Of a DNA stretch of 64,000 bases, positions 57,236 to 64,000 are shown piece after piece. The notes beneath the pieces were generated by a model. It was given only the letters and a program-made list of their open reading frames with translations. It had not been told where the DNA came from and ran no database searches. The DNA comes from Streptomyces cylindrosporus (GTDB lineage Bacteria > Actinomycetota > Actinomycetes > Streptomycetales > Streptomycetaceae). Every line of letters starts with the position of its first letter. Within the stretch, counting starts at the first letter, position 1. The stretch lies in the NCBI RefSeq assembly GCF_022698165.1, contig NZ_JALDAY010000003.1, forward strand, positions 62,001 to 126,000, given 5' to 3'. Position numbers and translations under genes: made by a program.

Positions 57236-58006
57236 TCAGGGCGTTGGGATACCCGCAGGGCGGGCCGGGCGGCCGAAGCGGGCCGGGACTCCCGGTGAGT
57301 ACAGGACGCTGACCGGGGCGCCGGAGGGGGCGGGGAGGCCGGCCGCTGCCACCAAGTCCTCGTCGCATTCGAGGAGTTCGGCCCGGTGCAGGGACCAGCG
57401 CGGGTGGGCGTTGGGGAGGTACAGGCGACGGCCGAAGAACATGCCGTGCATGCCCCAGCGGGCGGTGAGGAAGTGCTCCAACTCCGTTGGCCGCGCGACC
57501 CGTTCACCGACCTTCACGGCGATACGGCTGTGCGCGCCCCGTGGGCCGGGCCAGCGCCGCGAGCTCGTGTACGTGACCGTGTCGCCGTCGGTGCGCACGC
57601 TCATGCGGGACCACAGGTACGGCATCCCGAAGCCGAGCCGGCCCACGGCCACCGGGATCAGCCGCGAGGCGTCCAGTGACCGGAAGACCACGCCCCGCCG
57701 TCCCTGCTCGTCCACCGAGTACAGGCGCACGTTCGTCTCCGGGAAGGTCCCCAGGTAGGGCACGCCCGGCAGCCGCAGCCAGCCGACGCGGTGCATCCGG
57801 AAGGCGACCAGGCCGACGTAGGTGACGCCGTCCAGGGTGTCCGGGACCGTACCGGGCGGCAGCAGCCCGGCCACGTCGGCCGGGTCCGCGGCCCAGTGCA
57901 GGAACGCGAGGTCGAGCCAGGACTGGGTGAGCAGGGGGCGCGGGATGGCCGTGGGCGCGTCGGCGGTGATCGGCTCCGGGAACGACGGCGTGCTGTGCGG
58001 CGACAT
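57236..58006 (-). CDS. DUF2071 (YqjF-type) protein, 256 aa
   Basis: Typical family segments: RPLLTQSWLDLAFLHWAADPADVAGLLPPGTVPDTLDGVTYVGLVAFRMHRVGWLRLPGVPYLGTFPETNVRLYSVDE and RLGFGMPYLWSRMSVRTDGDTVTYTSSRRW. The family is predicted to adopt an acetoacetate decarboxylase-like fold, but no function is known. It lies convergently with the nucleotidyltransferase gene. Confidence 0.85.
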   Translation of the reverse strand: MSPHSTPSFPEPITADAPTAIPRPLLTQSWLDLAFLHWAADPADVAGLLPPGTVPDTLDGVTYVGLVAFRMHRVGWLRLPGVPYLGTFPETNVRLYSVDEQGRRGVVFRSLDASRLIPVAVGRLGFGMPYLWSRMSVRTDGDTVTYTSSRRWPGPRGAHSRIAVKVGERVARPTELEHFLTARWGMHGMFFGRRLYLPNAHPRWSLHRAELLECDEDLVAAAGLPAPSGAPVSVLYSPGVPARFGRPARPAGIPTP

Positions 58007-58020
58007 GGGTCACACGGTAG

Positions 58021-59073
58021 TCAACGCCCCGCCCCCGCAAGCCGTGCCAGTCTCGTCGTCGCCAGGCTCTTCGCCTCGGCCAGCGGCGTCGTGCCGTCCG
58101 TCCGGGCGCGGTCGAGGAGCAGGCGTACCGTGTCGCCGATGGCCAGGACCCGCCGTACGGCCTCCTCGCGACCGATCTGGTCGACCTCGCGGCCCAGGGT
58201 GTACACGACCCCGCCCGCGCTCGCGACGAAGTCGGGCACCCACACGATGCCTCGGCCGGCCAGCGCCTCGGCCACCGAGTCGTCCGTGAGCTGGTTGTTG
58301 GCCGGGCCCACGACGAGACGTACGTCGAGTTCCGCGACCGTCTCCGGGCCGAGCACTCCCCCGACCGCGGCCGGCACGAGGACGTCCGCCGCGGTGGCGG
58401 GGACCTCCTCCGGGGCGAGCCAGGTGAGGCCCGATCGCAGTGCCGCGGCCCGCTTCGACTCGTCCACGTCGGACACCAGCACCCGCGCCCCGTCCCCCGC
58501 CAGCCCCGCGGCGACGCGGCTGCCGACGGAGCCGTAACCGCTGACGATCACGGACCGGCCGGCGAAGGAGGCCGTGCCGAAGACGTGCTCGGCGCCGGCG
58601 CGGAGGGCGGCGAGGACGCCCGTGGCCGTCGGGGTGCCGGAGTCGCCCGTGCCGCCGTGCTCCTCGGGCAGGCAGAAGACGTACGGGGTCGAGCGGCGCA
58701 CCACCGCCATGTCGTCCGGGGTCGTCCCGATGTCGGGCCCGGCGTAGTAGGTGCCTTCGTGGGAGGCGATGAGCTCGCCCAGGTCGGCCAGGGCCGCCGC
58801 GCGCAACTGCGGTGTGACGTCGGTGTGCCGGTCGAGGGCCACCACCGTCTTGCCGCCGCCGAAGTCCAGCCCGGACGCGGCGCACTTGTAGGTCATCGCC
58901 TCGGACAGCCGCAGCGCGTCCGCGAGGCCGTCACGCCAACTCCCGTACCGGCGCAGGCGGATGCCGCCGACCGCCGGGCCCAGCGCGCGGGAGTGGATCG
59001 CGATGATCAGGGGCAGCCCGGACCGGGAGCCGCGGTGGACGGTCACCTCTTCGTGTTCGAGTGTTTGCGTCAT
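58021..59073 (-). CDS. Leucine/valine/phenylalanine dehydrogenase-type enzyme, 350 aa
   Basis: A NAD-dependent amino acid dehydrogenase of the Glu/Leu/Phe/Val family. The active-site region is AMTYKCAASGLDFGGGKTVVALD, with two catalytic Lys. The Rossmann motif is VIVSGYGSVGSRVAAGLAGDGARVLVSDVDE. GPANNQLTDDSV and WVPDFVASAGGVV also match. It deaminates branched-chain amino acids to keto acids. It is divergent from an Lrp/AsnC regulator across a perfect palindrome. Confidence 0.92.
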   Translation of the reverse strand: MTQTLEHEEVTVHRGSRSGLPLIIAIHSRALGPAVGGIRLRRYGSWRDGLADALRLSEAMTYKCAASGLDFGGGKTVVALDRHTDVTPQLRAAALADLGELIASHEGTYYAGPDIGTTPDDMAVVRRSTPYVFCLPEEHGGTGDSGTPTATGVLAALRAGAEHVFGTASFAGRSVIVSGYGSVGSRVAAGLAGDGARVLVSDVDESKRAAALRSGLTWLAPEEVPATAADVLVPAAVGGVLGPETVAELDVRLVVGPANNQLTDDSVAEALAGRGIVWVPDFVASAGGVVYTLGREVDQIGREEAVRRVLAIGDTVRLLLDRARTDGTTPLAEAKSLATTRLARLAGAGR

Positions 59074-59111
59074 GGCCGGGAGGTTAGGCAGATGTTCAGG
59101 GGTACGACCGA

Positions 59112-59134
59112 GGTCCCGAACAAAATTCGGGACC
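59112..59134. promoter_or_regulatory. Perfect 9-bp-arm palindrome between dehydrogenase and Lrp gene
   Basis: GGTCCCGAA, CAAAA, TTCGGGACC. It lies between the dehydrogenase ATG (59073) and the Lrp start (59152), and is the likely binding site of the Lrp/AsnC protein itself, controlling both genes. Confidence 0.65.
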
Positions 59135-59151
59135 GAGCGCGAGAGGTGATC

Positions 59152-59625
59152 GTGGACGAACTTGATACGGCGATCCTGCGCCATCTGCAGGAGGATGCAC
59201 GGCAGCCCAACCGGGCCATCGCGGAGAAGGTCGGGATCGCGCCCTCCACCTGTCTGGAGCGCATCCGGCTGCTGCGGCGGCGCGGGGTGATCCGCGGGTA
59301 CCGCGCCGAGGTGGCACTGCCCGCGCTGAACCGGGGGGTGCAGGCCATGGTGGCCGCCACGGTCCGGCCGCCGAGCCGGCAAGTGGTGGCGGACTTCGAG
59401 CAGTCGGTCTCCCGGCTGCCCGAAGTCCTGTCCGTCTACACGATGGCGGGCACCGACGACTTCCTGGTGCATGTCGCGGTCCAGGACATCGAGCATCTGC
59501 ACGCCTTCCTGCTCGACCGGTTCACCAACCGCCGCGAGATCTTCAGCTTCCGCTCGATGATCATCTACCAGCACCTGACCAACCCGGTGCTGGAGCCGCT
59601 GCCGCCGGCCCGCGTCACACGCTGA
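59152..59625 (+). CDS. Lrp/AsnC-family regulator, 157 aa
   Basis: The HTH (VDELDTAILRHLQEDARQPNRAIAEKVGIAPSTCLERIRLLRRRGVIRGYRAEV, residues 1-55) is followed by a RAM ligand domain (VVADFEQSVSRLPEVLSVYTMAGTDDFLVHVAVQDIEHLHAFLLDRF). Divergent from a branched-chain dehydrogenase, so it probably senses Leu/Val/Ile or Phe. The GTG at 59152 has GAGAGG five bases ahead. Its end overlaps the urtE end by 11 bp (convergent). Confidence 0.93.
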   Translation: MDELDTAILRHLQEDARQPNRAIAEKVGIAPSTCLERIRLLRRRGVIRGYRAEVALPALNRGVQAMVAATVRPPSRQVVADFEQSVSRLPEVLSVYTMAGTDDFLVHVAVQDIEHLHAFLLDRFTNRREIFSFRSMIIYQHLTNPVLEPLPPARVTR

Positions 59626-60307
59626 GCGCCGCCCGGACCGTCTGCTCGGAGCCGGTCCCGCCCTCCCCGGAGGAGGTGACACGGCCGGCCTCCAGGACGT
59701 AGTAGCGGTCGGCCGCTCGCATCGCGAACCCGACGTGCTGCTCGACGAGGAGGACCGACAGTCCGCCGCGCCGGGCCAGCTCGAGGACGGTCTCCTCGAT
59801 CTCGGCGACCACGGACGGCTGGATGCCCTCGGTCGGTTCGTCGAGCAGCAGCAGCCGCGGCCGGGTCACCAGGGCGCGGGCGATGGCGAGTTGCTGCCGC
59901 TGGCCGCCGCTGAGCAACCCGGCCCGGCGGCCGGAGAGTTCGCGCAGGACGGGGAAGAGGTCGAGCGCCTCGGCGGTCGCCTCCTTGCCGTCCGCCCGTC
60001 CGTCGGCGACGAGTTGGAGGTTCTCGGCGGTGGTCAGGTGCGGGAAGGACTGCTGGCCCTGCGGTACGTAGGCCATGCCGCGGGCGACCCGCTGGTGCGG
60101 GGCGAGCCGGGTGATGTCCTCGCCGTCCAGCAGGATCGTGCCGCCCTTGGGCCTGATCAGGCCCATGGCGGTGCGCAGCAGGGTGCTCTTCCCGGCGCCG
60201 TTGTGCCCGAGGACGGTGGCGACACCGTCCTTCGGCACGGACACGGTGACGCCGTGCAGGACGGGCGTACGGTCGTATCCGGCCCGCAGGTCGGTCAGTT
60301 CCAGCAT
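59615..60307 (-). CDS. urtE: Urea ABC transporter ATP-binding subunit UrtE, 230 aa
   Basis: One of two ATPases driving urea import. Walker A GHNGAGKST, LSGGQRQQLAIARAL signature and Walker B LLLLDEPTEGIQPS are present, and the YDRTPVLHGV start and the EGIQPSVVAEIE motif are typical for UrtE. It is the last gene of urtABCDE, 5 bp after urtD. Confidence 0.93.
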   Translation of the reverse strand: MLELTDLRAGYDRTPVLHGVTVSVPKDGVATVLGHNGAGKSTLLRTAMGLIRPKGGTILLDGEDITRLAPHQRVARGMAYVPQGQQSFPHLTTAENLQLVADGRADGKEATAEALDLFPVLRELSGRRAGLLSGGQRQQLAIARALVTRPRLLLLDEPTEGIQPSVVAEIEETVLELARRGGLSVLLVEQHVGFAMRAADRYYVLEAGRVTSSGEGGTGSEQTVRAALSV

Positions 60308-60312
60308 CGGGC

Positions 60313-61080
60313 TCACGCCTCCTCGGGGACGGGGACGGCGGCGGGCTCGGCGGCCCGGCCGAGGTAGACCTCCTGCACCTTGGCGTCGGCCTGCACCTCG
60401 GCGACGGTGCCCTCGCTGAGGACCTTGCCGGCGTGCAGGACGCTGACGCTGCGGGCGTAGGAGCGCATGAAGTCCATGTCGTGCTCGATGACGACGACGG
60501 TGCGGTCCTCGGCGACGCGTCGCAGCAGTTCGCCGGTGGCCTCGCGCTCCTCGTGGCTCATCCCGGCCACCGGCTCGTCCAGCAGCAGGAGCCGGACGTC
60601 CTGCACGAGCAGCATGCCGATCTCCAGCCACTGCTTCTGCCCGTGCGCGAGGATCCCGGCCGGGCGGTCGCGCAGCCCGGTCAGGCCGGTGGTCTCCAGT
60701 GCCCTGCTCACCGGCTCCGGCACGGACCCCCGGCGCCGCAGCATGGTGAGCGGACCGCGGCCGGCGCCGGCCGCGATGTCGAGGTTCTGAAGGACCGTCA
60801 ACTCCTCGAAGACCGTGGCGGTCTGGAAGGTTCGTCCGATCCCGAGCCGGGCGATCCGATGCACCGGCCTGCCGAGCAGCTCCTGCCCGGCGAACCGCAC
60901 CGAACCGCTCGCCCTGACGAGACCGGTGACGGCGTCGACCAGGGTGGTCTTCCCGGCGCCGTTCGGCCCGATCAGGAACCGCAGGTCGCCGGGGCCGATG
61001 TCGAGGTCCACGCCGTCGACCGCGGTGAATCCGTCGAAGCTGACCCGCAGGTCGCGGACGGTGAGCCCCTCGCCGCTCAT
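60313..61080 (-). CDS. urtD: Urea ABC transporter ATP-binding subunit UrtD, 255 aa
   Basis: The second ATPase. Walker A is IGPNGAGKTT. The signature region is AGILAHGQKQWLEIGMLL, with the HGQKQWLEIGM form characteristic of UrtD in place of the usual LSGGQ. Walker B is LLLLDEPVAGMSHEE. Coupled to urtC by a 4-bp overlap. Confidence 0.94.
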   Translation of the reverse strand: MSGEGLTVRDLRVSFDGFTAVDGVDLDIGPGDLRFLIGPNGAGKTTLVDAVTGLVRASGSVRFAGQELLGRPVHRIARLGIGRTFQTATVFEELTVLQNLDIAAGAGRGPLTMLRRRGSVPEPVSRALETTGLTGLRDRPAGILAHGQKQWLEIGMLLVQDVRLLLLDEPVAGMSHEEREATGELLRRVAEDRTVVVIEHDMDFMRSYARSVSVLHAGKVLSEGTVAEVQADAKVQEVYLGRAAEPAAVPVPEEA

Positions 61081-62174
61081 GCCGCCTCCCCCGCCATCAC
61101 AACCACCTTTTCCTCCTTGGGAGTTGCCGGAGTACGACGCCTGCGCAGGACCGTCCCCAGCGAGGCGAGGCCGCCCGGCAGGAAGCCGACCGCCAGCACG
61201 AACAGCAGGCCCTGGAGGTACGTCCACGCGGCCGGGAACTCGTCGGACAGCGTGCTCTGCGCCCAGGCCACGGCGATCGCCCCGAGCACCGCGCCGACCA
61301 GCGAGGCCCGGCCGCCGACCGCGGCGCCGATCACGAAGCCGATGGACGGCACGATCCCGATCAGCGCCGGGGAGATGATTCCCACGGCGGGCACGAACAG
61401 CGCGCCCGCCAGTCCGGCCATGCCCGCGGCGACGACGTACGCGACGAGCTTGACGTTCGCCGGGTCGTAGCCGAGGAAGCGCACCCGCTCCTCCGAGTCC
61501 CGTACGGCGACCAGGAGTTCGCCGTAGCGGCTGACGAACAGCTGGCGGGCCAGGGCCATCAGCAGGAGCAGGACGGCGGCGATGACGAAGTACACCATCC
61601 GCTGGTTGACGGGGTCGTCCAGCGAGTAGCCGAAGAAGCCCTGGATGTCGGTGAGTCCGTTCGTGCCGCCCGTGGTGGCCTGCTGGCCGATCAGCCAGAT
61701 GGACAGGGCGGCCGCGAGGGCCTGGCTGAGGATCGCGAAGTAGGCGCCCTTCACCCGGCGGCGGAAGACGAGGAAGCCGACCAGCGCGGCGACCGCCATC
61801 GGCAGCAGAACGGTCATGGCGAGCGCGAAGGCCGGGTTCGCGAACGGCTTCCACCACCAGGGCAGGGCGTCCGAAGTGCCGTACAGCTGCATGAAGTCGG
61901 GGATCTTCTCGCCGGTGTCGGCCGCGTCGGCGAGCTTGAGGTGCATGGCCATGGCGTAGCCGCCGAGGCCGAAGAAGACGCCCTGGCCGAGGACCATGAG
62001 GCCGCCGCGGCCCCAGGCGAGGCTGACGCCGACCGCGACGATGGCGTAGCAGAGGTACTTGGCGAGCAGGGAGAGGCGGAAGTCGGAGAGGGCGACGGGG
62101 GCGATGCCGAGGAGCAGGACCGCGCCGAGGAGGAAGGCGCCGGGGACGCGGAGGCGTTCGGTGATCGTCTTCAT
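61077..62174 (-). CDS. urtC: Urea ABC transporter permease UrtC, 365 aa
   Basis: A polytopic permease of the LivM type, with about ten hydrophobic segments (LLAKYLCYAIVAVGVSLAWGRGGLMVLGQGVFFGLGGYAMAMHL, FAILSQALAAALSIWLIG). The insert QQATTGGTNGLTDIQGFFGY is typical for UrtC. It lies between urtB and urtD with 4-bp overlaps at both sides. Confidence 0.94.
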   Translation of the reverse strand: MKTITERLRVPGAFLLGAVLLLGIAPVALSDFRLSLLAKYLCYAIVAVGVSLAWGRGGLMVLGQGVFFGLGGYAMAMHLKLADAADTGEKIPDFMQLYGTSDALPWWWKPFANPAFALAMTVLLPMAVAALVGFLVFRRRVKGAYFAILSQALAAALSIWLIGQQATTGGTNGLTDIQGFFGYSLDDPVNQRMVYFVIAAVLLLLMALARQLFVSRYGELLVAVRDSEERVRFLGYDPANVKLVAYVVAAGMAGLAGALFVPAVGIISPALIGIVPSIGFVIGAAVGGRASLVGAVLGAIAVAWAQSTLSDEFPAAWTYLQGLLFVLAVGFLPGGLASLGTVLRRRRTPATPKEEKVVVMAGEAA

Positions 62175-63055
62175 GCCAGGCTCCGGGTGCGCAGGGTGTA
62201 CAGGCCCTGGGGCCGCCACTGGAGGAAGGCGACGATCGCCACGAGCACGCCGACCTTCGCGACGCTGACCGTCGTCGAGTACTCCAGGACCGACTGCAGG
62301 ACGCCGAGCGCGAACGCCGTGATGACGGCGCCCCTCAGCTGTCCGATGCCGCCGACGACCACGACCAGGAAGGCGTCGACGATGTAGTTGGTGCCCATGG
62401 TCGGGCCGATCGGGCCGACCAGGGTGAGCGCGACGCCGGCCACGCCCGCGAGGCCCGAGCCGATGAAGAAAGTGACCCGGTCGACGCGGCCGGTCGCGAT
62501 GCCGGAGACCTCGGCGAGGTCGCGGTTCTGCACGACGGCCCGGATCCGGCGGCCGAGCGGGGTGAACCGCAGGACGAGGGTGAGGCCGAGGACACACAGC
62601 AGGGCCAACCCCAGTATGAACAGACGGTTGTTGGCGAAGGTGACACCGCCGGCCGAGATGTTGCCGGTCAGCAGGTCGGGTGCGGCGGTCTGCACGTTCG
62701 GGGCGCCGAACACGTCCCGGGCCAGCTGCTGGAGCATCAGCGAGACGCCCCAGGTGACCAGCAGGGTGTCCAGCGGGCGGGTGTACAGGCGGCGGATGAG
62801 CAGCCATTCGAGCAGCGCTCCCATGGCTCCCGCGACCAGGAAGGCCAGCGGCAGGGCGACGAGCAACGAGAGGCCGGCGCTGCTGATGGACTTCTGCAGG
62901 ACGTACGTCGTGTAGGCACCGGCCATGATGAACTCGCCGTGCGCCATGTTGATCACGCCCATCTGCCCGAAGGTGAGGGTCAGGCCGAGGGCGATGAGCA
63001 GCAGGACGGCACCGATGCTGATGCCGGTGAAGGACTGGTTGAGGACGACCGTCAT
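62171..63055 (-). CDS. urtB: Urea ABC transporter permease UrtB, 294 aa
   Basis: A LivH-type permease. Segments LNQSFTGISIGAVLLLIALGLTLTFGQMGVINMAHGEFIMAGAYTTYVLQ and QNRDLAEVSGIATGRVDRVTFFIGSGLAGVAGVALTLVGPIGPTMGTNYIVDAFLVVVVGGIGQLRG match the family. It partners with UrtC in the membrane and follows urtA by about 50 bp. Confidence 0.94.
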   Translation of the reverse strand: MTVVLNQSFTGISIGAVLLLIALGLTLTFGQMGVINMAHGEFIMAGAYTTYVLQKSISSAGLSLLVALPLAFLVAGAMGALLEWLLIRRLYTRPLDTLLVTWGVSLMLQQLARDVFGAPNVQTAAPDLLTGNISAGGVTFANNRLFILGLALLCVLGLTLVLRFTPLGRRIRAVVQNRDLAEVSGIATGRVDRVTFFIGSGLAGVAGVALTLVGPIGPTMGTNYIVDAFLVVVVGGIGQLRGAVITAFALGVLQSVLEYSTTVSVAKVGVLVAIVAFLQWRPQGLYTLRTRSLA

Positions 63056-63106
63056 GAAGCGGCTCCGAAAGGCTCCGGGTCGAGAGGGTGAGGAGGTGAC
63101 GGAGGG

Positions 63107-64000
63107 TCAGGACAGGGCCGAGGCCCAGGAGTAGCCCTTCAGGTAGGGGTCCGGCTTGATCGGCTTGCCCGAGTTCCAGACCTCCTCGATGAGGCCGTCG
63201 GAGCCGACCTTGCCGATCCGGGCCGTCTTGTAGACGTGCTGGGAGGCGCCGTCGACGGTGACCGTGCCCTCGGGGGCGTCGAAGGTGATGCCGTCGCTCG
63301 CCGCCTTCACCTTGGCGACGTCGAAGGAGCCGGCCTTCTCGACCATCTCCTTCCACAGGTAGAGGGAGATGTAGGCGGCCTCCATCGGGTCGGAGGTCGG
63401 CTTGTCCTTGCCGTAGGCGGCCTGGTAGGCGGCGACGAACTTCTTGTTGGCCGCGCCCGGGGTGGTCTCGTAGTAGTTCCAGGCGGTCAACTGGCCTTCC
63501 AGGTACTGCGTTCCGATGCTCTTGACCTCCTCCTCGGCGATGGAGACGGAGAGCACCGGCAGGCTCTTGGCGGTGAGGCCCGCGGACTTGTACTCCTTGA
63601 AGAAGGCCACGTTGCTGTCGCCGTTGAGGGTGTTGAACACGGCGTCGGCGCCCGCGCCCTTCACCTTGTTGACGATCGTGCTGAACTCCGTCGAGCCGAG
63701 CGGCGCGTAGTCCTCGCCGACCACCTTCATGCCCTTGGCCTCCGCGTACGCCTTGATGATCTTGTTGGCGGTGCGCGGGAAGACGTAGTCGCTGCCGACG
63801 AGGTAGAGGCGGGTCAGGCCCTGCTTCTTGAGGTAGTCGAGGGCGGGCACGATCTGTTGGTTGGTGGTGGCGCCGATGTAGAAGATGTACGGCGACTCCT
63901 CCAGGCCCTCGTACTGCACCGGGTAGAACAGCAGCGACTTGTAGCGCTCGAAGACCGGCTTGACGGCCTTGCGGCTGGCGGAGGTCCAGCAGCCGAAGGT
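63107..64000 (-). CDS. urtA: Urea ABC transporter substrate-binding protein UrtA, 3' part
   Basis: The extracytoplasmic urea-binding protein; the N-terminal part with its signal lies beyond the window end. The visible 297 residues include [56 protein letters not shown] and [51 protein letters not shown], characteristic of UrtA. It is the first gene of the urtABCDE operon. Confidence 0.95.
   Translation of the reverse strand, partial: TFGCWTSASRKAVKPVFERYKSLLFYPVQYEGLEESPYIFYIGATTNQQIVPALDYLKKQGLTRLYLVGSDYVFPRTANKIIKAYAEAKGMKVVGEDYAPLGSTEFSTIVNKVKGAGADAVFNTLNGDSNVAFFKEYKSAGLTAKSLPVLSVSIAEEEVKSIGTQYLEGQLTAWNYYETTPGAANKKFVAAYQAAYGKDKPTSDPMEAAYISLYLWKEMVEKAGSFDVAKVKAASDGITFDAPEGTVTVDGASQHVYKTARIGKVGSDGLIEEVWNSGKPIKPDPYLKGYSWASALS

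Noticed and set aside
61077..63356. A single 759-codon frame across urtB and urtC as a fusion permease
   Set aside because: The upstream part is out of frame with UrtB; UrtC starts at 62174 with a 4-bp overlap, and UrtB is intact in its own frame.

Overview
The window is a piece of a high-GC actinobacterial chromosome, almost certainly Streptomyces. Third-codon GC bias, a secreted trypsin-like protease, a LAL-type LuxR regulator, WhiB and Lsr2-like proteins, Scr1-type XRE regulators and a UrtABCDE operon all point there. Host genes occupy about 1-13,200 and 55,465-64,000. Between them lies an apparently complete temperate siphovirus-type prophage of about 42 kb.

Left host arm: the N-terminal part of glyoxylate carboligase, a zinc-ribbon protein, two translationally coupled acyl-CoA synthetases, a divergent GAF-LuxR regulator, a large ATPase-LuxR regulator, a secreted trypsin, a small tautomerase, a LysR/LysE divergent pair, and an AlkZ-like (HTH_42) DNA glycosylase carrying a repeat-encoded proline-rich insert. 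The glycosylase is the last clear host gene on this side.

Prophage: from the left come a small XRE protein and a leftward cargo operon (DUF6879-type protein, Scr1-like XRE regulator, two small unknowns). The leftward late operon, read from 36,463 down to 16,662, encodes small and large terminase, portal, MuF-like minor capsid protein, scaffold, major capsid, connectors, tail terminator, major tail protein, the tail assembly chaperone pair with a -1 frameshift site, tape measure, a 1,272-residue tail protein, small tail-end proteins, amidase endolysin, holin and an XhlA-like membrane protein, closed by a hairpin terminator. A block of small membrane proteins and an RHH-like protein lies at 36,776-40,200. 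A divergent HTH gene with a perfect operator palindrome begins the short rightward segment at 40,361-41,154. The leftward early operon runs from 52,453 to 41,438 and is packed with start-stop overlaps. It holds a Cro-like XRE protein, an excisionase-like HTH protein, a Rad52-type annealing protein, a WhiB-like regulator, an ADP-ribosyltransferase-like protein, a winged-helix replication-initiator candidate with iterons inside its gene, an Lsr2-like protein and many tiny zinc-binding or membrane proteins. The rightward lysogeny module is the repressor candidate (52,623), a membrane protein and a tyrosine integrase (to 55,330).

Right host arm: a CorA-type magnesium transporter, a nucleotidyltransferase-like protein, a DUF2071 protein, a valine/leucine dehydrogenase-type enzyme divergent from an Lrp/AsnC regulator across a perfect palindrome, and the urea transporter operon urtABCDE, with urtA cut by the window end.

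The most interesting signals are regulatory and architectural: 10-bp phased repeats in the immunity region, iterons inside the replication gene, the frameshift site, and a set of phage-borne host-like regulators (WhiB, Lsr2, ADP-ribosyltransferase). The exact attachment sites could not be fixed.
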